A stretch of 64,000 bases of DNA from NCBI GenBank assembly GCA_937973685.1, contig CALJKJ010000042.1, forward strand, positions 20,796-84,795, read 5' to 3'. A program made the position numbers and the translations under genes. The stretch is from an uncultured Flavobacteriales bacterium. Lineage in GTDB: Bacteria; Bacteroidota; Bacteroidia; Flavobacteriales_D; Crocinitomicaceae. Positions 19,101 through 26,881 of the stretch are shown in pieces. Position 1 is the first letter of the stretch, and the number at the start of each line of letters is the position of its first letter. Below the pieces are notes generated by a model. The model saw only the letters and a program-made list of their open reading frames with translations. It was not told the DNA's origin and ran no database searches.

Positions 19101-20502
19101 TTCCTCGATACGTATATTCGTAAGCAACTGCTAAAACCTCGTCATTATTAAGAGGTTGATTCAACGAAATAAACCCTAAAAGTGCATTGTATGAATATTC
19201 AGACTCACTTAATTTTCGTGCATTTTCAACTTTCTCATAATGAATTGCTTGTTGAAATGGCCCAGGAGTTGCTGTCTGTGTACTCAAAGTAGCTACAGCT
19301 CCACTAAATCCGCGAATTGCAGAATTATTTTGCGCCCAATTATACAAGCCATTTGCATCGTTATCTGGAAAAGAAACGGGATTATACGTTCCTGGATTTC
19401 CTTGACAATTTGCTGCATTTGCCTCACCTAAATCAGAAAACGCAATAATATTTCGCGCATTTTCAGTACTATTAACTCGGTTTGTTACCCAAACTTCCAT
19501 CCGTGTAATACTCGTTTCCGATGCAACATTTGGCAATTGTGCCATGGAGGAATTATAGGTATTATTGAAATATAGATTCAAAAAATAATGGCGATTCGCT
19601 TCGTAATTATCTGCAGAAAACTCAAATGGCTGCACCTGTGCTTTCCCTGTGATATTAATTTCTGTTCGCTTACCTTTTGCAGAAGCACCAATCGCATCTA
19701 TTGTCAAATTTCCAAATCGCATTTTGGTATACGCCCCGAACAACGTTTGAGAACCAGGAATCAACGATCCAAAAGATGGAAAACTTACATTTCCTAATTC
19801 AATCCGTTGTAAAATCTGATCTTCATCTCCAGAATATCCCAATTTGGTTATATTGTCAAAATCAAAAGCTGCTTGGGTATTATACGATGTGTTTAATTTT
19901 AATTTGGTTCCTATTTGCCCAACCAAATTCATTTGAATTTGTTGTTGGAAATCAAATCGTGTGATTTTTCGTTGACGAACCGGTAACATTGGATTGTCAT
20001 AACGAGATGAATTTACTCCAAATGACAACTCAACTGATCCTTGCGGTCGAATAGTAATTTCATCTGATCCAAAGAAATTTTCAAAAGTTTTGGAAGGGAT
20101 TTTGATTGGAAACTCTAGAGCTCTACTTTGTGCCGTTTGTTGATCAATTTTATCTTTCCAATTTTCTTTTAATGCTTTTTTGCGCTCGTATTCCAAGTAT
20201 TCTTCCAAAGTCATCATGGAAGGATTTCGATACATCAGATTCGATTTTCCAATTGATTCCTTGAAAATATAAGTGCCTGTTGCTGGATCATAAACAATCG
20301 TTTGTTGAACCGATGACGGATCTCCTAAATCGAAACTTTGCGGTGTCGTTTGGGTTGGATCAAGTGGGTTTGTTATCGGAAAAGGAAGTTGTACATTCCC
20401 AGTATCCGGCTGTGACCAAGATATATTCACTAAAAAGCAAGAAACAACTGTCAAAAACAGTTGCCCTAACAAATTCCCGTAAATCTTCTCTTCCTGTTTC
20501 AA
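13150..20502 (-). CDS. sprA: Cell-surface protein SprA, T9SS outer-membrane translocon
   Basis: This 2450-residue protein is the giant beta-barrel through which type IX secretion cargo crosses the outer membrane; it is also required for gliding. It has an N-terminal signal peptide (about residues 1-30, cleavage near NISWSQ), a plug/periplasmic region with the EGAVKVTAGGIALKEGVDYT module near residues 671-690, and long alternating barrel strands ending in GFKLRFNLGGL. A lysine-rich insert lies in the second half (around residues 1910-1990). The gene order maeB-ruvA-sprA is typical of Flavobacteriia. The only plausible start is TTG at 20502, 5 bp after ruvA, so initiation is non-canonical. Confidence 0.97.
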   Translation of the reverse strand: MKQEEKIYGNLLGQLFLTVVSCFLVNISWSQPDTGNVQLPFPITNPLDPTQTTPQSFDLGDPSSVQQTIVYDPATGTYIFKESIGKSNLMYRNPSMMTLEEYLEYERKKALKENWKDKIDQQTAQSRALEFPIKIPSKTFENFFGSDEITIRPQGSVELSFGVNSSRYDNPMLPVRQRKITRFDFQQQIQMNLVGQIGTKLKLNTSYNTQAAFDFDNITKLGYSGDEDQILQRIELGNVSFPSFGSLIPGSQTLFGAYTKMRFGNLTIDAIGASAKGKRTEINITGKAQVQPFEFSADNYEANRHYFLNLYFNNTYNSSMAQLPNVASETSITRMEVWVTNRVNSTENARNIIAFSDLGEANAANCQGNPGTYNPVSFPDNDANGLYNWAQNNSAIRGFSGAVATLSTQTATPGPFQQAIHYEKVENARKLSESEYSYNALLGFISLNQPLNNDEVLAVAYEYTYRGTTYQVGEFSTDGISGQDALILKLIKPTITNPTLKIWDLMMKNVYSMGAYQVDKNGFRLNVFYNDPNTSVLAPIFPNDLLGTDQLITILDMDRYNVNNQAFSDGTFDFVPVIYNGQRAETGGTINTKNGRVFFSTIEPFGQTLKTKMQTAGVPDLIIDRTAYTELYDSTKTAAQQIPSKNRFVIKGEYQSSVSSDIPLNALNVPEGAVKVTAGGIALKEGVDYTVDYNLGRVKILNSGILESNTPIKISIESNSVFGFQSKSMLGTHANYRFNKDFNIGATWLRMMERPVTQKVDIGSEPYKNNVIGFDINYRSELPFVTKLVDLLPVISTKEKSFITFKGEFAHLIPGTPKAISKVGISYVDDFEGSQSTIDLRTQNAWKIASTPQGQNNLFPEGELKTLANGYKRSRIAWYTVDNLFYASNGYTPQHIIDNPEMLSDSRMRLVSQTDIFPNTQLTYGAIPILPILDVAYYPAERGMYNYDTTGVDIEGLFTNPRDRWGGIQRSLSTNDFEQANVEYIQFWLLDPFNSDAEAQNPNSSHSGGDLYFNLGNISEDVLADSRKSIESGIPPFAGANFPVDYTPWAKVADQQIVVNAFDLEPTSLVKQDVGLDGYNNQEEVTAYAQYVNWVQNSNLSAAAKARMIADPSTDDYNFYRDDVYDQQELNILQRYKKYNGLQGNSAPQEVADTLNADKYATRANQLPDNEDINSDNNLSESEAYFQYKVSLTPQEMAVGKNFITSVVTFQPEGSTKVEKWYQFKIPLRTPERVVNGIRDFRSIRFMRMYLKGFDEEVLLRFAKLEFIRGEWRQYLHDLTQPGENIQVDPNLTLFNIGAINFEENAEKLPIGYKIPPGITREIDPSQPVQRQMNEQSLTLDVCGLQDGDARAAYRNVQFDVRTYKKLKMFVHGEEKVNNTMADKDLTVFVRLGTDFTDNYYEYEMPLYLTPHSASSPEAVWPEANNMEIVFQDLLNLKMKRNQLIGQSGSSVSTNVEYFITDPANPDRRIKVKGSPNLQGIRTIMIGVRNPSKSAQTPWNDDGLAKCAQVWLNELRLSDFVDDGGSAAVAQMQLQAADFANVTMSGNYSGVNWGAVDSRVQERQRNQKIGFDFQSTVQLGQFFGSRAKVTVPFFYGYSVGVINPEYDPFNPDIRLNQYDSDSRRSVARISQDFTERRSYNFQGVRKELGAGKKAHMYSISNWTAGYSYGENFHRDFNTKYDRVKTWKGNLAYAYTFTTKPLEPFKKVKFMQDKPWWAIVRDMNLSLTPKTISFTNDVMRNYNERQVRNTIDTNSSFEFTPVYVKNFNWNRTYKVGWDFTKNLKTTFNATSRAIFDEGNGAVDRKNDPESYRVFKDTVWNQMRTLGKTMDYTHDYSLSYNVPFDKIPIVNWVTGNVKYAGTYNWQRAPLGQESYGNVMQNSRTVNAQLQMNFTNFYNKVPLFKKINGDGKSGRAKAADSKLGTDSKQEDKPKDANKPKQKAELKPPKPVEEMTKKELRQWERKKRQFDREQKRKERLEKKLNPVVGFIGRLVMSVRTVSATYAQTDGTLLPGYNQETSILGYNPNFSQGLGGFLFGQQSYSVSGQQTGYNFARTAADNGWLTTNPAINRQHALTHNQIFNARATLEPFKDFTIDLSMNKTLTQNTSDFFRFNPLTNVFESQSSMQTSSLTYSTISIGSAFEKLSSKDNYYSPNFNYLRDHTKEVSAYLGAQNANSIGIINGYANGYGQTQQEVLIGSFLSAFTNKKVNDRSINPFNSAPLPNWTVNYNGLSKFEFMKKYVKNFVVRHAYSSSVSMSGVMSNLNAVSDANGHATARDLNDNFISFNNVQNITISERFSPLIGLDATWTIKNQGLITKFEIKRDRSSTLSLNNNQLTEVLGNEIVIGTGYKFAKVRFPFKINNRKVENPLNFRFDFTFRDNVTVIRRVIEGTNQATAGQKVVSIKTSLDYNLGTNLTLQFYYDQVITTPKIGTSYPTGNLSTGFKLRFNLGGL

Positions 20503-20507
20503 TGCTC

Positions 20508-21086
20508 TTATAATATTTTTAACGCTCCTTTGATGAGAACTTCAACAGTTTCATCGCCAGTTGCAATTTTTTCAATTGCTTTTTCAGCTGCTTTTTTATC
20601 AAAACCTAATGATATTAATGCTGTTAACGCATCAAATCGATTTGTATTGTGGCCATTGAAAATATTTGCATTTCCAGACCACTCCATTTTAATCATTTTG
20701 TCTTTCAAATCTATGATAACACGTTGGGCTGTTTTTGCTCCAATCCCTTTAATGGATTGAATGGTCATCACATCATCTGTTTGAATCGCTTGAGCAATGT
20801 CAACAGGTTGTAACGATGACAACATCAAAATGGCCGTATTCGGACCTATACCAGAAACACTCAATAATAAATTGAATATGTCGCGTTCTTCCGTAGTAGC
20901 AAATCCAAACAACAGGTGCGCATCTTCGCGAATGATTTGTTGCGTGTATAATTTCAATTGTTCCTCTGAACCTAATGCAGAAAATGTATTCAATGAAATT
21001 TTCACAAAATAACCTACTCCGCCACACTCAATAATGACATTTGTAGGATTTTTTTCGACTAATCTTCCGTTTAGATGTGCAATCAT
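20508..21086 (-). CDS. ruvA: Holliday junction branch migration protein RuvA
   Basis: The 192-residue protein binds Holliday junctions and loads RuvB. Domain I is the OB fold starting MIAHLNGRLVEKNPTNVIIECGGVGYFV. Domain II has two helix-hairpin-helix motifs, LLSVSGIGPNTAILML and IQSIKGIGAKTAQRVIIDLKD. Domain III is the short C-terminal helical bundle (ALISLGFDKKAAEKAI). It lies 3 bp after maeB and 5 bp before sprA. Confidence 0.97.
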   Translation of the reverse strand: MIAHLNGRLVEKNPTNVIIECGGVGYFVKISLNTFSALGSEEQLKLYTQQIIREDAHLLFGFATTEERDIFNLLLSVSGIGPNTAILMLSSLQPVDIAQAIQTDDVMTIQSIKGIGAKTAQRVIIDLKDKMIKMEWSGNANIFNGHNTNRFDALTALISLGFDKKAAEKAIEKIATGDETVEVLIKGALKIL

Positions 21087-21089
21087 AGC

Positions 21090-23354
21090 TTATTTTGTTT
21101 GTGCATCAACCACAGCAACTTTTACCATATTTACTATTTCGCGCACTGATGAACCCATTTGAAGTACGTGAATTGATTTTTTCAATCCAACTAAAATTGG
21201 ACCAATCGCATCGCCTTCTGTTATTTCTTGCAATAACTTATAAGCAATATTACCTGCTGATAAATTAGGGAAAATCAATGTATTTACTTGTTTATTTGCC
21301 AAATGTGAAAACGAGAACTTCTCATTCATCAATTCTTGGTTCAATGCGAAATTTGCTTGTAATTCCCCGTCTACACACAATGCAGGATGTTTTTCATGCA
21401 AAATCTTAACAGCATCACCCATTTTCTGAGCATCTTCACCTGGAGCTGAACCAAAGTTAGAATAGCTCAATAATGCAATTTTCGGAACAACCTTTAATTT
21501 CTTAAGCATTTTAGCGACATTCGCAGTTATCTCAGCAATTTGTTCAGCGCTTGGATTTTTATTTATCGTTGTGTCAGCCAAGAACATTGGTCCACGCTTG
21601 GTCATTAAGATATATAACCCAGCAACTGTATTTACATCTTTTTCTAATCCAACTGTTTGAATAGCAGGTCGGACAACATCACGGTAATTCCGAGTTAAGC
21701 CAGAAATCATTGCATCTGCATCACCTGTTTCAACCATCATCGCTGCAAAGTGATTCCGTTCGCGCATGATTTGAATTGCTTCAAACTCAGTAACACCTTT
21801 TCGTTTTCTTTTTTCAAAAAACACATTTCCATATGCTTGTCTGCGTTCTTTTTCAGTGTCTGACTTTGGATCAATAATTTCAAGATTTGGAATTTCTATG
21901 TTATATTCTTCAATCAAACTTTCAATTACTTCACGTCTGCCCAATAAAATTGGCGTACAAACACCTTCTTCCGTGACCGTTTGGGCGGCTTTTAATATTT
22001 TTAAATGATCAGCTTCAGCAAATACAACACGTTTTGGATTCTGTTGCGCTTTTGAAGTCATTTGTCGGACAAGTTTGTTGTCAAGTCCCAAACGCTTCTT
22101 TAATTCAGTTTCATATGCTTCCCAGTTTTCAATCGGATTTTTAGCAACACCCGATTCCATTGCTGCACGAGCAACTGCAGGAGCTACATAATAAATCAAA
22201 CGTGGGTCGAGAGGCTTTGGAATAATTTGATCGCGGCCAAATGAAATATGTTTTTCACCATAAGCCTCAATAACTTCATCAGGAATTGTTTCTTTTGCAA
22301 GATTAGCAATGGCTTTCACAGCTGCCAATTTCATTTCCTCGTTGATACACGTTGCACGCACATCCAAAGCACCTCTAAATATGTAGGGAAATCCAAGTAC
22401 ATTATTCACTTGGTTAGGATGGTCCGATCGACCTGTTGCCATGATGATATCACCACGAACAGCCATTGCATCTTTGTACGAAATTTCAGGTTCAGGATTA
22501 GCCAAAGCAAAAACAATTGGTGATTCCGCCATCGCTGCAATCATCTCTTTAGATACTAAATTTCCTTTTGACAATCCTAAAAAGACATCAGCATTTTTGA
22601 ATGAATCTTCCAAAGAAATATCAGTTTGATGAACAGCATATACTTGTTTCATCTCATCTAAATCAGTTCGGTGCGCATGAATTAGTCCTTTGCTGTCGAA
22701 CATGAAAATATTTGGCAATTGTGCGCCCAACGCAACATACAAGTTAACGCATGAAATTGCTGCTGCACCCGCACCAGAAATAACTATTTTAATGTCTTCA
22801 ATTCTCTTTTCAGCAAGTTCCAACGCATTTAACAAGGCAGCAGATGAAATGATTGCTGTTCCGTGTTGGTCGTCATGCATGATGGGAATATCCAACTCAG
22901 CTTTTAACCTTCTTTCTATTTCAAAAGCTTCTGGAGCTTTGATATCTTCTAAATTAATTCCTCCAAAAGTTGGCGCTATTGCTTTAACAGTTTGAATAAA
23001 TAATTCAGGGTCTTTTGCATCAACTTCAATGTCAAAAACATCTATATCGGCAAAAATTTTGAAGAGCAAACCTTTCCCCTCCATTACTGGTTTTGATGCA
23101 AGCGGTCCGATATCTCCTAAGCCTAAAACAGCTGTTCCATTTGAAATTACTGCAACTAAATTTGCTTTTGCAGTGTATTTGTAAACATCATCTGGAGTTT
23201 CTGCTATTTTCAAACAAGGTTCAGCAACTCCTGGAGAGTAAGCCAAAGACAGGTCTCTTTGTGAAGCATACGGTTTCGTAGGTATAACTTCAATTTTACC
23301 AGGTCTACCAGATGCATGATAATCGAGCGCGTCTTGTTTACGTATTTTTGCCAT
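21090..23354 (-). CDS. maeB: NADP-dependent malic enzyme with phosphotransacetylase-like domain
   Basis: The 754-residue protein decarboxylates malate to pyruvate with NADP+. The N-terminal malic enzyme (about 1-425) shows AYSPGVAEPC, the metal-binding HDDQHGTAI and the Rossmann motif VISGAGAAAISCVN. The C-terminal part (about 430-754) is phosphate acetyl/butyryl-transferase-like (VVFAEADHLKIL, DADAMISGLT), usually regulatory in these fusions. It is the first gene of the run maeB-ruvA-sprA. A weak TAACTTTA at 23376-23383 is the only promoter candidate. Confidence 0.96.
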   Translation of the reverse strand: MAKIRKQDALDYHASGRPGKIEVIPTKPYASQRDLSLAYSPGVAEPCLKIAETPDDVYKYTAKANLVAVISNGTAVLGLGDIGPLASKPVMEGKGLLFKIFADIDVFDIEVDAKDPELFIQTVKAIAPTFGGINLEDIKAPEAFEIERRLKAELDIPIMHDDQHGTAIISSAALLNALELAEKRIEDIKIVISGAGAAAISCVNLYVALGAQLPNIFMFDSKGLIHAHRTDLDEMKQVYAVHQTDISLEDSFKNADVFLGLSKGNLVSKEMIAAMAESPIVFALANPEPEISYKDAMAVRGDIIMATGRSDHPNQVNNVLGFPYIFRGALDVRATCINEEMKLAAVKAIANLAKETIPDEVIEAYGEKHISFGRDQIIPKPLDPRLIYYVAPAVARAAMESGVAKNPIENWEAYETELKKRLGLDNKLVRQMTSKAQQNPKRVVFAEADHLKILKAAQTVTEEGVCTPILLGRREVIESLIEEYNIEIPNLEIIDPKSDTEKERRQAYGNVFFEKRKRKGVTEFEAIQIMRERNHFAAMMVETGDADAMISGLTRNYRDVVRPAIQTVGLEKDVNTVAGLYILMTKRGPMFLADTTINKNPSAEQIAEITANVAKMLKKLKVVPKIALLSYSNFGSAPGEDAQKMGDAVKILHEKHPALCVDGELQANFALNQELMNEKFSFSHLANKQVNTLIFPNLSAGNIAYKLLQEITEGDAIGPILVGLKKSIHVLQMGSSVREIVNMVKVAVVDAQTK

Positions 23355-23424
23355 AGTGCCGTTTTTGTAGGATGGTAAAGTTAATAAAACTATGGCGAAT
23401 ATGAAGAAAAGTATGGATAATAAA

Positions 23425-23454
23425 AAAGCCCGAAAGAAAAATCTTTCGGGCTTT
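23425..23454 (-). terminator. Strong terminator after the Omp28/T9SS gene
   Basis: A perfect 13-bp stem (AAAGCCCGAAAGA / TCTTTCGGGCTTT) with an AAAA loop, followed on the reverse strand by U6, lies 19 bp beyond the stop at 23473. Confidence 0.92.
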
Positions 23455-23472
23455 CAATGTATTAGAACAAGC

Positions 23473-25269
23473 TTATTTCACAATTAAATTTTGTGTGTAA
23501 GTTGCACCATTGTTTAAGATTGAAACTAAGTAGTTACCAGCTTTCAATTCAGCAACTGGTAAAGTAACAGTCGTTTTACCTGAAGCATTGTTTACATTTT
23601 CTGTAACAACTCGACGTCCAGCTAAATCTGTAATAGTTACGATGTAATCACCACCTTGTGCATCGAAGTTAACATTTACTAAACCACTTGTAGCAGGATT
23701 AGGGAAAACTTCCATAGCGATCGCTGCAGTAACTTCGTTAATAGAAGCAGTTGCGCTAGCTTTCATTTTATCAAACATAAATTTACCAGTAGCAAAAGTA
23801 GGGACACCTGCAACAGCTGTTCCGTTTACTTGGATTTCAATGTTTCCATCGCCGTAACCAGAATCATATCCATCACCATAAGCATCGTTTACTTCTAATG
23901 TATAACATTCGTTAGCAGATAAGTTAAAATTAACATCCGCTTGAACGATTGCACCATTTGCAGCGCCATCAGTGTAAGGACCACCAGAAGCTACTGTTGT
24001 TCCAGCACCATTTTTAACAGCCCAAGTTGTCTCAGAACCGTAACGGTCAGTTGTAACTTTTACAGTTGCAGCTGTTCCATTTGCGACAGTTGCAATATCA
24101 ATTGCTTTCGTAGCTGATGCTGTTGCACCAATACCACTTGTACCACCATTTACACCAGTAATTGTAACAACTACTGAATTTGTACCTTGCGGTGTAAATG
24201 CAACGGCAGGAATTTGAATTTCAGCTGAACCAAATTGTGCAATTGGTGTTGAATAAGTATAAGCAACTGGAGTACCACCATTTACTGAAGTAGAAAAGTT
24301 AACTGAAGTAATTGCAGCACCTGAATTTGAAACTCTTACTTTAGGAGCAACTGATTCACCTGCACAAAGATTCAACGTATTTGTAATACCCATGTTAGTT
24401 AAAGTTGCAACTGGAACATTTGTATAAGTAGGACTTACTTGTGCACCTGTGAAAACTTCACTAGTTGTAACAGCATTATGTCCTTGGTGGACTACAGCAA
24501 AAAACTCTAATTGACCAATTTCCAATGTTGTTCCAGCAATAGAAGCAGGTAATGTATACGTATACGTTTTAGTAATTACACCTGTTGATGAAGCATCAAT
24601 TGATTCTCCCCAAGTTCCTCCAGTATTGATAAATCCACGGAAAATGTGTTGGTGTAAATAATTACCATTTGGTAAAATCGCAGCAGTATTGTAAGGACCG
24701 TAATTTGATTGAGGACCCTCAAAATTGTTTTGTAAGATACCTACATTTAAAAAATGATTTGTACCTGCAGCAAAAGGTGAAGTGTAAAACGCTTCAACTG
24801 TAACTGTAACAACTCGCGTTGCTGCATCAATTGTTGCATTCATTGCTAAGTTTACTGGAGATGGCTCTGCAAGAACAGTTGTTGCTTGGGCAGCCCAGTT
24901 ACCACGACCTGTAGAAATACGTGTCATGTCAGATGAATGAGGTCTTCTTTGAACTGATCCTGCTGGGTAACCAGTTGGATTAAAAAATGTATTCAATGTT
25001 GTCCCATCAGTAGTTCTTAAATCTGGCTCACCAGTACCTGGAGTAGCATAAGAACCCGCGTGAATGTTTACTAAAACAACACGCCCTGGATTAGCAGCAG
25101 CAATATCATTTGCACGTTTGTGTCCATCTGGACAATATCCACAGTGGATACCTGTTAATTCCTCTAAAACAACATTTTTGTTTAATGGAGTTTGAGAAAC
25201 AGGGGTGTTCTGTGCGTTTACAACAAATAGTGATAAACAACTAGAAACAAAAAGTACTATTTTTTTCAT
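23473..25269 (-). CDS. Omp28-related secreted protein with T9SS sorting domain
   Basis: The 598-residue product has a signal peptide (about 1-20, ending FVVNAQ). The Omp28 domain begins ELTGIHCGYCPDGHKRAND, in which Cys43 and Cys46 form a thioredoxin-like CxxC. Residues about 280-400 are beta-rich repeats, and 400-510 contain DAYGDGYDSGYGDG-type Asp/Gly loops that look calcium-binding. The last 80 residues are a type-A T9SS C-terminal domain (EVFPNPATSGLVNV, then LAGRRVV, ending TYTQNLIVK). It is probably exported through the SprA translocon and surface attached. Its function is unknown. Confidence 0.88.
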   Translation of the reverse strand: MKKIVLFVSSCLSLFVVNAQNTPVSQTPLNKNVVLEELTGIHCGYCPDGHKRANDIAAANPGRVVLVNIHAGSYATPGTGEPDLRTTDGTTLNTFFNPTGYPAGSVQRRPHSSDMTRISTGRGNWAAQATTVLAEPSPVNLAMNATIDAATRVVTVTVEAFYTSPFAAGTNHFLNVGILQNNFEGPQSNYGPYNTAAILPNGNYLHQHIFRGFINTGGTWGESIDASSTGVITKTYTYTLPASIAGTTLEIGQLEFFAVVHQGHNAVTTSEVFTGAQVSPTYTNVPVATLTNMGITNTLNLCAGESVAPKVRVSNSGAAITSVNFSTSVNGGTPVAYTYSTPIAQFGSAEIQIPAVAFTPQGTNSVVVTITGVNGGTSGIGATASATKAIDIATVANGTAATVKVTTDRYGSETTWAVKNGAGTTVASGGPYTDGAANGAIVQADVNFNLSANECYTLEVNDAYGDGYDSGYGDGNIEIQVNGTAVAGVPTFATGKFMFDKMKASATASINEVTAAIAMEVFPNPATSGLVNVNFDAQGGDYIVTITDLAGRRVVTENVNNASGKTTVTLPVAELKAGNYLVSILNNGATYTQNLIVK

Positions 25270-25288
25270 GGTTTAATTTTAGAATAGT

Positions 25289-25320
25289 CAAATATAACAT
25301 TGATTATTGACCAATGCAAA
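25289..25320 (-). promoter_or_regulatory. Promoter of the Omp28/T9SS gene
   Basis: The reverse strand reads TTTG-N20-TATATTTG, a full match to the Bacteroidota consensus, ending 20 bp upstream of the ATG at 25269. Confidence 0.8.
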
Positions 25321-25384
25321 TATCTGTTGCTTTTTTTAATGAATTATGCTAATTCGCACAAAACTAAAAGTTTAGCACATAAAA

Positions 25385-25405
25385 AAAGGAGCTGTAAGCT
25401 CCTTT
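25385..25405 (-). terminator. Terminator after the 251-residue T9SS cargo gene
   Basis: AAAGGAGCT / AGCTCCTTT make a 9-bp stem with a 3-nt loop. The A run at 25381-25387 becomes a U run on the reverse strand. Confidence 0.85.
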
Positions 25406-25427
25406 AATAACTATGTTTTGAAATAAA

Positions 25428-26183
25428 TTAGTGTTTTATAACAATGCGTTTTGTTTGAATAGCAACACCTTTTTCAATGATTGAAACGATATAAACGCCA
25501 TTTTTCAATTCTGAAACATCAACTTTTTTTGTTTTTGTTGCTGTTTCATCGTAAATTATTTTACCCAAAACGTCAACAATTCGAATATCAAATTTATCAA
25601 GCCCTTCAGCATTTATTGTTAAAACTGATGAAACCGGGTTTGGATAAACAGAAATTGAAACTGGTTCTTTTTCATCAATTGAAGCACACGAAAAGATGAC
25701 ACGTACATCAACCGAGTCAAGGTATGCCCCTCCTTCTTCGTGAACATAATACCTGTATGTAGCAGTGCCACAATTTTGAGCTACATAATGAATTGCAGCT
25801 GAACCAGATTGACCTACTGGAAGTCCTGAAACAGGATTGAATTGACTATCAAAAATAGTTAATGGATCAGGAGTAGTCCAATTAATTGCTGCACTTGACG
25901 AATAACATTGACCTGCTTCACCTTCGATTCCCCAGCAAATATAATCTTCCCAATTAGAAGGTATAACTGTTAAGTGTTTACGCGTTATTTTCCAAGATTT
26001 ATCTGTAGTTCCTATATTTTTAAACAACAACTCAATGTTTGAATCACCGTTTGAAGTAACTACATGAACAAGTTGCGTCCCGTTTAAAATAGTCGTGTTA
26101 CCCAGTTTCGTAATTTCAACTTGTGAATGTCCAAATCGTGCAATTGCAACAATCACTGCAAATAAAAGTATTAGTTGTTTCAT
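25428..26183 (-). CDS. Small secreted protein with T9SS type-A sorting domain
   Basis: The 251-residue product has a signal peptide (about 1-20, ending RFGHS). A beta-sandwich-like region follows (about 25-165) with cysteines at about 83 and 93 (YICWG, GQCYSS) and two more in NCGTATYRYY and FSCAS, which could pair as disulfides. The C-terminal sorting domain (about 172-251) has SVYPNPVSSVLTI, DVLGKIIYD and ELKNGVYIVSI. The N-terminal part is not a family I recognise. It is a single gene with its own terminator, divergent from the tlpA-like operon. Confidence 0.8.
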   Translation of the reverse strand: MKQLILLFAVIVAIARFGHSQVEITKLGNTTILNGTQLVHVVTSNGDSNIELLFKNIGTTDKSWKITRKHLTVIPSNWEDYICWGIEGEAGQCYSSSAAINWTTPDPLTIFDSQFNPVSGLPVGQSGSAAIHYVAQNCGTATYRYYVHEEGGAYLDSVDVRVIFSCASIDEKEPVSISVYPNPVSSVLTINAEGLDKFDIRIVDVLGKIIYDETATKTKKVDVSELKNGVYIVSIIEKGVAIQTKRIVIKH

Positions 26184-26199
26184 TCTTTTGTGTTTCCAA

Positions 26200-26207
26200 C
26201 AAATTTA
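26200..26207 (-). promoter_or_regulatory. Possible promoter of the T9SS cargo gene
   Basis: The reverse strand reads TAAATTTG, 17 bp upstream of the ATG at 26183. No -33 TTTG is apparent. Confidence 0.45.
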
Positions 26208-26326
26208 ATAAAAAAATGTATTCACACTTGCCTAAATTGTTGAAATACGTTAAAAAAGAAAAAAAGGTATATTGATTTAGTTGTTATTATTTTTCAAAAT
26301 AGTGCTAAAACATCAACATTTGAATG

Positions 26327-26334
26327 TATCTTTG
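26327..26334 (+). promoter_or_regulatory. Promoter (-7 element) of the tlpA-like/DUF6029/Omp28 operon
   Basis: TATCTTTG matches TAnnTTTG and lies 44 bp before the ATG at 26379. The -33 element is not evident. Confidence 0.5.
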
Positions 26335-26378
26335 ATTTACGGCATGAAAATTGAAATGCTAACAATAAAATTTGAAAC

Positions 26379-26876
26379 ATGAAAAAAATTGCACTTTTAG
26401 TAGTTTGTTTGTCAGTGATGTCAAGCATTTTCTCCCAAAACGATGGTAAAAAAGTTCCTGCTATTCAACTTACAGACTTGAATGGAAAACCAGTTAATAC
26501 TGCGAAACTTTTTGAAAATGGTCCAATTGTAATTTCTTTTTGGGCAACTTGGTGCGCTCCTTGTAAACGTGAACTAAACACTATTCACGAGGAATACGAA
26601 GAATGGCAAAAAGAAACAGGTATTACTATCGTTGCTGTTTCTATTGACGATGAAAAAACAAAAGCACAAGTTCCATTATATGTAAATGGAAAAGGTTGGG
26701 AATATGTTGTCTTACTAGATCCAAACTGGGATTTCAAACGTGCAATGGGCGTTGGAAATGTTCCACATACATTTTTAATAGATGCTGAAGGGAATATCGT
26801 TTACTCACACACAGGATACTCTGAAGGTGACGAAGAAAAATTATTGGAAGAAATAAAAATGTTGAAAAACAGATAA
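26379..26876 (+). CDS. TlpA-like secreted thioredoxin-fold protein
   Basis: The 165-residue product has a signal peptide (1-20, ending SIFSQ) and one thioredoxin fold of the TlpA/ResA type. The active site is WATWCAPC (Cys59, Cys62) and the cis-proline strand is GNVPHTFLIDAEGNIV. It should act in the periplasm as a thiol-disulfide reductant. It opens an operon with a barrel protein (5-bp gap) and an Omp28 lipoprotein that itself carries a CxxC, so the downstream product may be its redox partner (inference). Confidence 0.9.
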   Translation: MKKIALLVVCLSVMSSIFSQNDGKKVPAIQLTDLNGKPVNTAKLFENGPIVISFWATWCAPCKRELNTIHEEYEEWQKETGITIVAVSIDDEKTKAQVPLYVNGKGWEYVVLLDPNWDFKRAMGVGNVPHTFLIDAEGNIVYSHTGYSEGDEEKLLEEIKMLKNR

Positions 26877-26881
26877 GCCGT

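Noticed and set aside
14845..19964. Open frames antisense to sprA
   Set aside because: They have biased composition, no recognisable motifs and lie wholly within an unmistakable sprA reading frame.
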